NCBI GenBank assembly: GCA_937974275.1
Contig: CALJIF010000042.1
Coordinates: forward strand, 1 to 23,190
Origin: an uncultured Flavobacteriales bacterium
GTDB lineage: Bacteria > Bacteroidota > Bacteroidia > Palsa-965
DNA length: 23,190 nt
Reading direction: 5' to 3'
The position numbers were made by a program, and so were the translations under genes. Of this stretch, positions 7,886 through 15,139 are shown piece after piece (the first letter of the stretch is position 1; every line of letters begins with the position of its first letter). A model generated the notes under the pieces. It was given only the letters and a program-made list of their open reading frames with translations. It was not told where the DNA came from and did no database searches.

Positions 7886-7893
7886 CAAAGGTA
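7886..7893 (-). promoter_or_regulatory. -7 promoter box for the four-helix membrane protein
   Basis: On the minus strand this reads TACCTTTG, a perfect TAnnTTTG. A TTG at 7913-7911 lies 17 bases upstream, near the expected -33 position. Its last base is four bases before the GTG at 7882, so transcription would start at or next to the start codon. Confidence 0.45.
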
Positions 7894-7896
7894 AAA

Positions 7897-7926
7897 ACAA
7901 AAAAGCCGATCAAATTGATCGGCTTT
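7897..7926 (-). terminator. intrinsic terminator after the Met-rich membrane protein gene
   Basis: On the minus strand, AAAGCCGATC pairs with GATCGGCTTT (7902-7926) and is followed by a T-rich run with one interruption (TTTTTTGTTTTT). It begins about 20 bases after the stop codon of the 7947-8405 gene. Confidence 0.85.
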
Positions 7927-7946
7927 CTTATAGTTTGAAGTGTCAA

Positions 7947-8405
7947 TTACGACATGTGCTTCAGGTTCATTCCGTACATTACGATGAATGCGATCGCGAA
8001 GATTACGCTCATTACGCTGAAACCTGCTCCACCAACGATGATCAATGGAAGTACGATTCCTAATACTTGAGCACCGGTGTAAATATAAAAACCGGTCTTC
8101 TTCAATTTCCACATTTGAATTACACCGAACAATCCTACCAAAGTAAGTATGCTGCCGATGATCAAAAGAAGCTTAGCATGCTTCATTACTGCCATTGCAT
8201 CAGCCATACCCGGCATTTCTTCCATACCTTCCATCTGCTCCATGCCATCAGCTAAGTTAGCACCCATAGTTTCCATAGCAGCCATGCCAAGGTAACCGAT
8301 GATACCGACAATGATGCTGATACCTGCAAAGATAAATGATAAAATACAAAGTACTGTTAAAAACGTTGGACGTTTTGGTGCTTCGGGAGCGTTTGTTTGT
8401 TCCAT
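7947..8405 (-). CDS. multi-pass membrane protein with a methionine-rich loop
   Basis: A 152-residue protein with about four membrane spans: 15-39 (LTVLCILSFIFAGISIIVGI), about 79-97 (LLLIIGSILTLVGLFGVIQ), about 107-124 (TGAQVLGIVLPLIIVGGA) and about 128-145 (VMSVIFAIAFIVMYGM). The N-terminus is polar and proline-rich (MEQTNAPEAPKRP). The loop after span 1 (residues 40-78) has ten methionines in 39 residues together with many acidic residues, in GM/EM-type spacing. No family is recognised with confidence; related small proteins are annotated as hypothetical membrane proteins. The Met-rich loop could bind soft metals such as copper, but no metal gene lies nearby, so this is speculation. The start ATG is clear; no good -7 box is visible upstream. 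Confidence 0.75.
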   Translation of the reverse strand: MEQTNAPEAPKRPTFLTVLCILSFIFAGISIIVGIIGYLGMAAMETMGANLADGMEQMEGMEEMPGMADAMAVMKHAKLLLIIGSILTLVGLFGVIQMWKLKKTGFYIYTGAQVLGIVLPLIIVGGAGFSVMSVIFAIAFIVMYGMNLKHMS

Positions 8406-8509
8406 TGTGTTTGGTTTTAGGTTAATAATTATACCAAAAAAAGAACATTAATACCTGAAATCAAACAGGTGTTAAAATGAGTTATTAACAATTCAACAAA
8501 CGTAACCCG

Positions 8510-10255
8510 CTACCACTTTTTTCCTGACCACTTCTGCCACGCTTCTTTTTGATTATCAGACACTTCAGATCGGCGTACTATTTGAGGGGCCGAATAGTAC
8601 AATTGCCCGTTTCTTAATAGTTGTAACTCTTTTCGCTTTCCGTTGCTAACCACGGTTACATTTACCGGCTCTTCCGATTCAAAATAGTTCATCCACGTGG
8701 CCAGATCACCGGAAACCTCGTAACCATTCACCGCTACAATTTCATCTCCAACCGACAAACCACAAACTACAGCAGGCGATTTGTAGTACATCTCACTCAC
8801 TTTCGATACACCGTTAATTTCCAACAATCGGAAACCATACCAACGTTCGTAACTGCGCATCGCCGGAAGCATCTTTAATTCACAACCAATGAAGTCAAGC
8901 GCTTCTTGTACTATTGGCGTATAATCGTTCGCTTTGTAGAAATAGTTGTTCCAATAATACGAGAAATCATTTCCTGCGAATTGCTCCACCAATAGTTTGT
9001 AGTCTTTATCTGTATAGCCTTTTCCCGCCTTTGCAAAATCGGTCCATAATACGCGCATTACATCATCTAAGCTGTACTTGTTGCTACTGTGTTTCCGAAT
9101 AAACATATCGGTGCAAAAGGCAAGAATGGATCCTTCATGATAAATAGATGTTTTACGATGCGGCACACCGGGTACATATCCGTCCAGCCAGGTATCAAAT
9201 GAAGCATCTGCAACCGACATAAAGTAACGTGCGTGTGTATCGAAATGCTTCACCAATCGATCAGCAAATTCCGGCCAGTATTCGGCTTCCTCCCAAACAC
9301 CGGAGCGGAATAAAATGTAATCACCGTAATATGTGGTAACTCCTTCTGCGACAAATCCTAAACGTGAATAATTCTCCTTTGTAAAGTCGTATGGCAACAT
9401 CTCCGCAGGACGAATGGTTTTGATATTCCAGGCATGGAACAACTCATGAGAACTAACACCCAGCAGGTCGTTGTATAATTCGGACATTAGTTGTGTACCC
9501 GGACCTAATGCAATAACCGTGGAGTCAACGTGTTCAACACCGTGGTAAAACTTACCCGGAAGTATTTGAAAGAGAAAATGAAACTCGGGAGCCGGAAAGG
9601 AGCCGAAGAGTTGCATTTGTTCATTTACAAAAATGAAAAAGTCGGATGTTAACTTGGACCAATCCGGATGACATTCACCATTAAACCACAAGTGGAACTC
9701 TACACCATCCAAAACAAAATATCGTTGCTTTAGTTCTGCGGATGCAATGAAAGGGCTATCGGCTAATCGGTCGAAGTGTTCTGCCCTCATCGTCTTCACC
9801 AATTTACCGTCTCGCTCTGCGGTTGTAACAGGTAATGCAGTTGCCAAATTCCAATGAAGCGGCATTTCAATTTCCAGTGTACACGATTCTTGCTCGGCGC
9901 CTACTTTATACAAACAACAATTCACCGGATTAACATACAACTGCGATTCATCAACATAAGTTGAACCGGCATTTAAATCGGCGGCGTAATACTCATAAGT
10001 TACAGTTATGTGTTTGGCGCCTTCGGTTAAAACGATCCATCCGTCCTTAGAAAACTTTTGGCATTGCAACTGCTTTTTCTGTTCGTTGAATACCACAAAA
10101 TTTCTGACATTCTTTGCGAAGTTGCCCAACTCATAACGTCCCGGACGCCACGCGGGCAATTGCAAACGAACTTCAGTCGCACCTTGTGTTTCGCAAGACG
10201 CTTCAATATGTATATACCGGGAATTCGGATAAAGCGTGTAGAGTTTGTAATGCAT
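8510..10255 (-). CDS. M61-family glycyl metallopeptidase with C-terminal PDZ domain
   Basis: A 581-residue zinc peptidase. The N-terminal domain (about 1-170) has the M61 beta-sandwich pattern, including PAWRPGRYELGNFAKNV. The catalytic domain carries the HExxH motif as HELFH (270-274), with the third ligand in AEGVTTYY (about E304) and the conserved WNIKTIRP after the zinc motif. A PDZ domain (about 490-565) contains GLSVGDEIVAVNGYEV and may recognise substrate C-termini. There is no signal peptide, so a cytosolic location is likely, although some relatives are exported. Family members cleave after N-terminal glycine or act as general aminopeptidases; the natural substrate here is unknown. 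It follows ilvE on the same strand after 52 bases, but it has its own -7 box. Confidence 0.92.
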   Translation of the reverse strand: MHYKLYTLYPNSRYIHIEASCETQGATEVRLQLPAWRPGRYELGNFAKNVRNFVVFNEQKKQLQCQKFSKDGWIVLTEGAKHITVTYEYYAADLNAGSTYVDESQLYVNPVNCCLYKVGAEQESCTLEIEMPLHWNLATALPVTTAERDGKLVKTMRAEHFDRLADSPFIASAELKQRYFVLDGVEFHLWFNGECHPDWSKLTSDFFIFVNEQMQLFGSFPAPEFHFLFQILPGKFYHGVEHVDSTVIALGPGTQLMSELYNDLLGVSSHELFHAWNIKTIRPAEMLPYDFTKENYSRLGFVAEGVTTYYGDYILFRSGVWEEAEYWPEFADRLVKHFDTHARYFMSVADASFDTWLDGYVPGVPHRKTSIYHEGSILAFCTDMFIRKHSSNKYSLDDVMRVLWTDFAKAGKGYTDKDYKLLVEQFAGNDFSYYWNNYFYKANDYTPIVQEALDFIGCELKMLPAMRSYERWYGFRLLEINGVSKVSEMYYKSPAVVCGLSVGDEIVAVNGYEVSGDLATWMNYFESEEPVNVTVVSNGKRKELQLLRNGQLYYSAPQIVRRSEVSDNQKEAWQKWSGKKW

Positions 10256-10262
10256 AGGGTTA

Positions 10263-10270
10263 CAAACTTA
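10263..10270 (-). promoter_or_regulatory. -7 promoter box for the M61 peptidase gene
   Basis: On the minus strand this reads TAAGTTTG, a perfect TAnnTTTG, ending eight bases before the ATG at 10255. It predicts a leader of only about three bases. No clear -33 element is visible. Confidence 0.45.
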
Positions 10271-10307
10271 CTACATTCACTTTGTATGGATAATTTCTTT
10301 GCGCTAA

Positions 10308-11378
10308 TTAACAAACACGATATACCCAATTATGGATATCGTCAGTTCGCTTACGACGGATGTTGTCCATTTCTTTTGAAATACGCTTAGATAACGACTC
10401 CGGAGTTAAAGCAGGTAATACCAGATTTCTTCCGTTGTAGCCGATTTCAGATATGTGCGCAATGGTTGCAGCAGTTCCAGTTCCGAAAGCTTCCTGAAGT
10501 GTTCCATTATCGAAAGCGTCAGAAATTTCATCCACGGAAATCTTACGCTCTTCAACATTCACATTCCAGTCGCGGGCAATAGCCAACACACTTTCACGTG
10601 TAATTCCGGCGAGAATCGTATCACTTAATTGAGGTGTAATAAGCGTGTTGTTGATAACGAACATCAAATTCATGGTTCCGGATTCTTCCACGAACTTATG
10701 CTCGCGCGCGTCGGTCCAGATAAGTTGGTCGTAACCGTCCTTTTTAGCAAGACTAGTCGGATATAACGAACGACCATAATTTCCGGATGCTTTTACATAG
10801 CCTACGCCACCTTCAACTGCACGGAAAAACGTGTGTTCCACTTTCACCTTCAACGGATGATCATAGTAATTGCCTACCGGTGTTGTGATAATTAAAAACA
10901 TGTAGGAATCCGAAGGTTTTACCCCGATATAATCATCCGTTGCAATTAAAAACGGACGGATATATAAGGATCTTCCATCTCCTGCAGGCACCCAGTTTTG
11001 ATCCAATTTCAACAGCTCTACCAAACCTTCCATAAAAACTTCCTCAGGAACCTCAGGCATTGCCATTCGCAAAGCGCTTCTGTTTAAACGCTTTTGATTT
11101 TCCAAAGGGCGGAACAACAGCACATCACCATTATCTGAACGATAAGCTTTCATCCCTTCAAAAATAGCCTGACCGTAATGCATCATGCTGCTGGCAGGAC
11201 TTAACTCCAAATTTCCGAAAGGTACGATACGACTCTTGCTCCATTGACCATCTGCATATTCTGCAATGAACATGTGATCCGAAAACACTTTACCGAAGGG
11301 AAGATTATTGATATCTAAACCCGGTAAACGAGAATGTGCAGTTTTAGTAATATCAATATGCAAGGTTGCTGTACTCAT
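10308..11378 (-). CDS. ilvE: branched-chain amino acid aminotransferase
   Basis: A 356-residue fold-type IV pyridoxal-phosphate enzyme catalysing the last step of leucine, isoleucine and valine synthesis, and the first step of their breakdown, in the cytosol. Seen in order: PASSMMHYGQAIFEGMKAYR near the N-terminus with the conserved GQ-x-FEG-x-KAYR; RPFLIATDDYIGVKPS in the middle; YVKASGNYGRSL with the lysine that binds pyridoxal phosphate; and FVEESGTMNLMFV with the conserved E-x-GTMN. Length and motifs fit the larger BCAT subgroup. The start is set at ATG 11378 rather than an in-frame TTG two codons earlier. A shortened -7-like box (TAATTTG, 11393-11387 on the minus strand) lies nine bases upstream and may serve as its promoter. 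Confidence 0.95.
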   Translation of the reverse strand: MSTATLHIDITKTAHSRLPGLDINNLPFGKVFSDHMFIAEYADGQWSKSRIVPFGNLELSPASSMMHYGQAIFEGMKAYRSDNGDVLLFRPLENQKRLNRSALRMAMPEVPEEVFMEGLVELLKLDQNWVPAGDGRSLYIRPFLIATDDYIGVKPSDSYMFLIITTPVGNYYDHPLKVKVEHTFFRAVEGGVGYVKASGNYGRSLYPTSLAKKDGYDQLIWTDAREHKFVEESGTMNLMFVINNTLITPQLSDTILAGITRESVLAIARDWNVNVEERKISVDEISDAFDNGTLQEAFGTGTAATIAHISEIGYNGRNLVLPALTPESLSKRISKEMDNIRRKRTDDIHNWVYRVC

Positions 11379-11495
11379 AATCAATTCAAATTAGGATAAA
11401 GACAAATATGTCAATTAAATTTCGGAATTACGTGTTCCTGCAAGTATTTTCGACGTGTGCACCGTTTTATGGGATGATTTAGTATTTTGGCTCTC

Positions 11496-11609
11496 ATGTG
11501 GCGTTATCTCCTACTATTGTTAATTGTGGCTTTTGTATCGTCATGCATTAGCACAAAAAAAAGTACCACGAAAAAATACGCCCCTTGCAACTGCACAACG
11601 TTTGAGTGA
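11496..11609 (+). CDS. tiny 37-residue lipoprotein
   Basis: An ATG at 11496 opens a 37-codon frame. The product has a short basic start (MWRY), a hydrophobic core (LLLLLIVAF) and a lipobox VSSC with the modified cysteine at C17, followed by only 20 residues rich in Lys/Thr that end APCNCTTFE, with a C-x-C pair at 31 and 33. It would be a lipid-anchored peptide in the inner or outer membrane. A box-like TATTTTG (11483-11489, one base shorter than consensus) lies seven bases before the ATG. The gene ends 12 bases before the LolD-like ATPase and is probably co-transcribed with it. No function is known to me. Confidence 0.6.
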   Translation: MWRYLLLLLIVAFVSSCISTKKSTTKKYAPCNCTTFE

Positions 11610-11621
11610 ATTCTATTAGAT

Positions 11622-12287
11622 ATGACAGCAATTATTAAGGGAATCGGAATTGTGAAGCGTTACGGCTCGTTGGAAGTACTGAAGGGTATTGACATTACGA
11701 TCAATAAGGGAGAAGTGGTTTCCATTGTCGGCGCATCGGGTGCGGGCAAGACAACATTGTTGACAATTCTGGGAACACTCGATCTACCCGATCAAGGTGA
11801 ACTTGAGATTAACAATCAAAATATCATGCAGCTGGATTCCGGCAAGCTGTCAGCGTTTCGTAATGAACACATCGGATTTGTGTTTCAGTTTCATCATTTG
11901 CTCCCGGAATTTACGGCGTTAGAGAATGTATGTATGCCCGCTTTAATTAAAGGCACGTCGAAAAAAGGAGCTGAACAACGTGCACAACAACTGTTGGAAC
12001 GATTGGGATTATCGGGGCGTGTACACCATAAACCTTCGGAATTATCCGGAGGAGAGCAACAACGCGTTGCAGTAGCGAGAGCGTTAATGAATGAACCCGC
12101 AGTAGTTTTTGCCGACGAACCATCGGGAAATCTGGATTCGTCAACAGCAAAAGAGTTGCACGAATTGTTCTTCACTTTGCGTGACGAGATGCAACAAACC
12201 TTCGTAATTGTTACGCACAACGAACAACTCGCCGACATGGCCGACCGCAAGTTGGTGATGAAGGACGGACTGATTGTAACAACATAA
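11622..12287 (+). CDS. lolD: LolD-like ABC transporter ATP-binding protein
   Basis: A 221-residue ATPase subunit. Walker A is GASGAGKTT (37-45), and the Q-loop region reads VFQFHHLLPEFTALENV, a hallmark of the LolD branch. The ABC signature is LSGGEQQRVAVARAL and Walker B is VVFADEPSGNLD, with the switch histidine in VTHNE. LolD powers LolCE, which releases outer-membrane lipoproteins from the inner membrane. No permease gene is adjacent, so LolCE or MacB/FtsX-type partners must be encoded elsewhere. Its immediate upstream neighbour is a tiny lipoprotein, which is suggestive but not proof of a link. The start is ATG 11622; an AACGTTTG box at 11597-11604 is a one-mismatch promoter candidate. 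Confidence 0.88.
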   Translation: MTAIIKGIGIVKRYGSLEVLKGIDITINKGEVVSIVGASGAGKTTLLTILGTLDLPDQGELEINNQNIMQLDSGKLSAFRNEHIGFVFQFHHLLPEFTALENVCMPALIKGTSKKGAEQRAQQLLERLGLSGRVHHKPSELSGGEQQRVAVARALMNEPAVVFADEPSGNLDSSTAKELHELFFTLRDEMQQTFVIVTHNEQLADMADRKLVMKDGLIVTT

Positions 12288-12290
12288 CCG

Positions 12291-12333
12291 TGCTTATTAA
12301 AATGGCCGAAGGCCCCACCATGTGGAGCCTTCG
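12291..12333 (-). terminator. terminator of the RNase P RNA gene
   Basis: CGAAGGC (12307-12313) pairs with GCCTTCG (12327-12333), and inside it CCAC (12315-12318) pairs with GTGG (12322-12325) across one mismatch. On the minus strand the hairpin is followed by ATTTTAATAA, a weak T tract. It lies a few bases past the mature 3' end of rnpB. Confidence 0.6.
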
Positions 12334-12339
12334 ATGTGG

Positions 12340-12728
12340 CGCAGATTCGTAAGCCGGGTTCTGTTTTTAACAACGACGCATCGTTATCATAGCCGGTCAT
12401 TTCTCTGGGACGCGCGTCACCACACGCCTCAAGCAACCTACCCATTCTGCCGCAAAGCTGTTCACGAGCCGCGAACTCCGTTACCGGAAGCAGAACCTAT
12501 TTGGTTTTTCAACACCCGGGGTTTGCCCCGCTGCATGTCGCCATACAACGCGTGCGCTCTTACCGCACGATTTCACCCTTACCTCCAACAAGTTGGCGGC
12601 GGTTTGTTTCTGTTGCACTTTCCGTCTTTATTCATTTCTGAATAAAGCCTTCCCGTTAGGAAGCGAGCCGCTCTGTGTTGCCCGGACTTTCCTCTGCGGT
12701 ATTACCCACAGCGACCAGCCGATCTGCG
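12340..12728 (-). ncRNA. rnpB: RNase P RNA (catalytic RNA, bacterial type A)
   Basis: The RNA is read on the minus strand and is about 389 nucleotides long. Near its 5' end it has GAGGAAAGTCCGGGCA, the universal P4/CR-I element; it continues with GAAAGTGCAACAGAAA and GCGGTAAGAGCGCAC; near the 3' end it has AGAGAAATGACCGGC and then ACAGAACCCGGCTTA, the universal 3' element. The ends CGCAGAT (12728-12722) and ATCTGCG (12346-12340) pair as helix P1 and define the limits used here. The RNA cleaves the 5' leader from pre-tRNA with the protein RnpA. Several apparent reading frames across this region on both strands are spurious. It converges with the LolD-like gene. Confidence 0.97.
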
Positions 12729-12731
12729 TTA

Positions 12732-12739
12732 CAAATGTA
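12732..12739 (-). promoter_or_regulatory. -7 promoter box of rnpB
   Basis: On the minus strand this reads TACATTTG, a perfect TAnnTTTG. Its last base is four bases from the predicted RNase P RNA 5' end, so it serves as a spacing reference for the other boxes in the window. No TTTG is seen at -33, where the repeat array begins. Confidence 0.6.
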
Positions 12740-12808
12740 GTGAATTGGTGTACTGGTGCGGTGGTGAATTGGTGTAATAGGTCGTTGGTGAATTGGTGAA
12801 GTTGTGCA
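12737..12808. repeat. 24-bp tandem repeat, three copies
   Basis: Units start at 12737, 12761 and 12785. Each contains GGTGAATTGGTG or AGTGAATTGGTG followed by a more variable half. There are no spacers, so it is not a CRISPR array. The first unit overlaps the rnpB -7 box. Confidence 0.8.
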
Positions 12809-12861
12809 CTAACACACCATGGCACCAACACACTATAGCACCAACACACTATAGCACCAAC
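12806..12861. repeat. 16-bp tandem repeat, about 3.5 copies
   Basis: Two identical units GCACCAACACACTATA (12822-12837 and 12838-12853) follow a diverged unit (12806-12821) and precede a partial unit from 12854. The array reaches the stop codon of the Smr-domain gene (12861-12863). Its CACCAA core is the reverse complement of the TTGGTG core of the adjacent 24-bp array. Confidence 0.85.
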
Positions 12862-13895
12862 TATATAATCTCCACTTCCGTTGCGCCGAAACCGTAACGT
12901 TGAAAAGACGCGTCGTGATAACGAATGCCTTTATAGGTTGCTAATAACTTACGGACTTCCTGTTTAAGTCGTCCGTTACCGACTCCATGAATAAAAACGA
13001 TACGACGCATGTGCGCAGCGATAGCTGCATCCAATTCCTTTTGAGTATGCTTGAGCTGAACATCTAGTAATTGTGCATTACTCATCCCCGACCAGTTATC
13101 CATCAGCTCTTCGATATGTAAATCCACTTCTTTTTCCAGCAGCTGATTTTTCAAATGCGGCACAGAAACTTTTGGTGCAGATTTCATTCGATCCTTTAAT
13201 TCCATCATTCTGCGCAACTGATCGTTTGAAATAAATGGTTGCTCTTCTGCAACAGTATTCATGTTGTCAATCAAGCAAACTTCAGTAATGTAAGACCGCT
13301 TTCCGGTCAACAAATGATCGCTGTACGTGCTGTCTTTAATAAACTTAACGCCTTTCAATTTTGTAATAGAAGATAATGGTGCACGATGTTTATATGCATC
13401 ATTGCTAAAAAACAGCACATCCGTTTTTACCTGCCCCCACTCGTCAAAATCCTGAGGTTGCAACGTATCTATTTTAGCACGCTCATTTTTGCTGAGTTTC
13501 CCACTTTGAATGCACAACCATTCTCCACCATCTTTCAATGAAACGGTGTACATCATATCATAGTCGCTATGATTGATCAACGATAACTCAATTAATCCTG
13601 CTCCCGGAAACTGTTGATTTTTCGGAATAAATGCGAGAAATAATCCTTGCGGAAACGCATCAGGAACAGGAGTTCTGGTTTCTATTTCCTCGCTGCCGGT
13701 TTGATCAGTTGATTTGATTCGGGCTTGAGTCGCTTTAGCTATCGGCGCAACAGGAACCAATTGATTAATTGGAAATTCATATTGAAAGCCGTCCTCAATT
13801 TCTACCAAAGCCATTCCACCACTCTTACTTCGAATGAAAGTACCTTCTCCTTTCTCGTTTAAAAAACGAACCTTATCTCCGGATTGAAATTGCAT
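12861..13895 (-). CDS. DUF2027/Smr-domain protein
   Basis: A 344-residue cytosolic protein. The N-terminus (1-52) is a small beta domain beginning FQSGDKVRFLNEKGEGTF, like an SH3/KOW-type fold. The middle part (about 85-200) matches the DUF2027 region typical of Bacteroidota, with GLFLAFIPKNQQFPGAGLIE. The C-terminus (about 255-344) is an Smr domain with VDLHIEEL and FIHGVGNGRLKQEV (HGxGxG at about 303), as found at the end of MutS2. Smr domains are nucleic-acid nucleases or binders, so a role in RNA or DNA processing is plausible but unproven. The ATG overlaps the bshA stop codon by one base (TGATG), so the two are translationally coupled. It ends beside the repeat arrays. Confidence 0.88.
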   Translation of the reverse strand: MQFQSGDKVRFLNEKGEGTFIRSKSGGMALVEIEDGFQYEFPINQLVPVAPIAKATQARIKSTDQTGSEEIETRTPVPDAFPQGLFLAFIPKNQQFPGAGLIELSLINHSDYDMMYTVSLKDGGEWLCIQSGKLSKNERAKIDTLQPQDFDEWGQVKTDVLFFSNDAYKHRAPLSSITKLKGVKFIKDSTYSDHLLTGKRSYITEVCLIDNMNTVAEEQPFISNDQLRRMMELKDRMKSAPKVSVPHLKNQLLEKEVDLHIEELMDNWSGMSNAQLLDVQLKHTQKELDAAIAAHMRRIVFIHGVGNGRLKQEVRKLLATYKGIRYHDASFQRYGFGATEVEII

Positions 13896-15034
13896 CAGGC
13901 TGTTATTAATTTTTTATGTGTAACGCGCTCGTACAGTTCTTCATAGACCGGAAGAATCACACGAATATCAAATTTCATAGCCTGTTCGCGCGCGCGTGCT
14001 TTGAACTGTTGCAGCGTCGTTTCATCTTTCAAAACATGAATTGCATTCTTCGCCATATCATCAATATCCCCCACATCACTTGTAAATCCGGTAATTCCAT
14101 TGATATTAACTTCAGGCAGGCCACCTGTATTCGTTGAAATAACAGGCATATATGAAGCCATAGCCTCCAATGCCGACAAACCAAAACTCTCCGTTTCTGA
14201 TGGTAGTATAAACAAGTCACCAATAGATAAGATCTCTGCCGGATTTTGCACCTTTCCTAACGAGTGAATATCGTTGCAGGTGTTCAATTCTCTGCACAAA
14301 CGCTCGATATTGTGTCGTTCAGGCCCATCACCAACCAGAATAAGTTTAGTTGGAATTTGTTGACGCACTTTATCAAATACACGCAAGACATCTTCCACTC
14401 TTTTCACTTTGCGGAAATTGGAAACGTGCACCATAATGCGCTCTCCGGCCGGGGCAAACATTTGCCGCTGACAATTAGAGCGTGCCTGACCGTAATCATT
14501 AGGACATATGAAATTCGGAATCACGTCTATTTCGCGTTTCACATGGAAATAACGAAACGTATCTTCTTTTAAACTTTCAGAAACCGCTGTTACCGCATTA
14601 GACTTATTAATCGTAAACGTAATTACAGGCTCGAAAGATTCATCGCGCCCAACAAGTGTAATATCAGTTCCGTGTAATGTGGTAATGAATGGAATGTCAA
14701 TTCCTTCTTCTTTCAAAATCTGCTGCGCCATATAAGCAGCTGATGCGTGAGGTATGGCGTAATGCACATGTAATAAATCTAATTTCTCATTACGCACCAC
14801 ATCCACCAAACGACTGCTTAGCACCAATTCGTATGGCTGATATTCGAACAATGGATAATCAGTAACGACTACTTCGTGATAGAATATGTTGGGTGTAAAA
14901 GTTTCGAGACGAAACGGTTGACTATAAGTAATAAAATGTACCTGATGTCCTTTTGCAGCAAGTGCTTTACCAAGCTCAGTAGCAACAACTCCTGATCCGC
15001 CAAAAGTAGGATAACACACGATTCCGATTTTCAT
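13895..15034 (-). CDS. bshA: N-acetyl-alpha-D-glucosaminyl L-malate synthase
   Basis: A 379-residue GT4-family glycosyltransferase for the first step of bacillithiol synthesis, joining GlcNAc from UDP-GlcNAc to L-malate. The N-terminal Rossmann domain starts MKIGIVCYPTFGGSGVVATE, the strongly conserved BshA opening, and has LHVHYAIPHASAAY and TTLHGTDITLVG. The C-terminal domain holds the sugar-nucleotide site: VSNFRKVKR, LVGDGPE, and PSETESFGLSALEAM with the donor-binding glutamates. Bacillithiol is the main low-molecular-weight thiol in Bacteroidota and Firmicutes; bshB and bshC are not in the window. A perfect -7 box lies five bases before the ATG, implying a leaderless mRNA. It is coupled to the Smr gene downstream. 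Confidence 0.94.
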   Translation of the reverse strand: MKIGIVCYPTFGGSGVVATELGKALAAKGHQVHFITYSQPFRLETFTPNIFYHEVVVTDYPLFEYQPYELVLSSRLVDVVRNEKLDLLHVHYAIPHASAAYMAQQILKEEGIDIPFITTLHGTDITLVGRDESFEPVITFTINKSNAVTAVSESLKEDTFRYFHVKREIDVIPNFICPNDYGQARSNCQRQMFAPAGERIMVHVSNFRKVKRVEDVLRVFDKVRQQIPTKLILVGDGPERHNIERLCRELNTCNDIHSLGKVQNPAEILSIGDLFILPSETESFGLSALEAMASYMPVISTNTGGLPEVNINGITGFTSDVGDIDDMAKNAIHVLKDETTLQQFKARAREQAMKFDIRVILPVYEELYERVTHKKLITA

Positions 15035-15038
15035 GGTA

Positions 15039-15046
15039 CAAAGGTA
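15039..15046 (-). promoter_or_regulatory. -7 promoter box of bshA, apparently leaderless
   Basis: On the minus strand this reads TACCTTTG, a perfect TAnnTTTG. Its last base is five bases upstream of the A of the bshA ATG (15034). With the rnpB spacing, transcription would begin at or within a base of that A. Confidence 0.5.
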
Positions 15047-15085
15047 AGGCGATTTAAACGTGAACAGTCATTGCAAATTTGAAAC

Positions 15086-15118
15086 AAAAAAGGCTGTCCC
15101 AAATTGAAGGGACAGCCT
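15086..15118 (-). terminator. terminator of the glycine-rich T9SS gene
   Basis: AGGCTGTCCC (15091-15100) pairs perfectly with GGGACAGCCT (15109-15118) around an eight-base loop, followed on the minus strand by a TTTTTTG tract. It starts 21 bases after that gene's stop and insulates bshA downstream. Confidence 0.92.
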
Positions 15119-15139
15119 CTAGTAGCTTAATTATTAAAA

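Noticed and set aside
8453..8470. Inverted repeat ACCTG/CAGGT between the M61 gene and the Met-rich membrane gene as a terminator
   Set aside because: The stem is only five bases with an AT-rich loop, and the nearest T run on the minus strand is about ten bases away.
11894..12445. A 183-codon frame on the strand opposite the LolD-like gene
   Set aside because: It lies mostly inside lolD and starts inside rnpB; the product shows no recognisable domain, so it is a shadow frame.
12322..12849. Several overlapping apparent reading frames on both strands between the LolD-like and Smr genes
   Set aside because: They lie across RNase P RNA and the tandem arrays, and their products are low-complexity or unlike any protein.
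12737..12861. Possible CRISPR array
   Set aside because: The units are directly contiguous with no unique spacers, the two unit lengths differ (24 and 16), and no cas gene is present.
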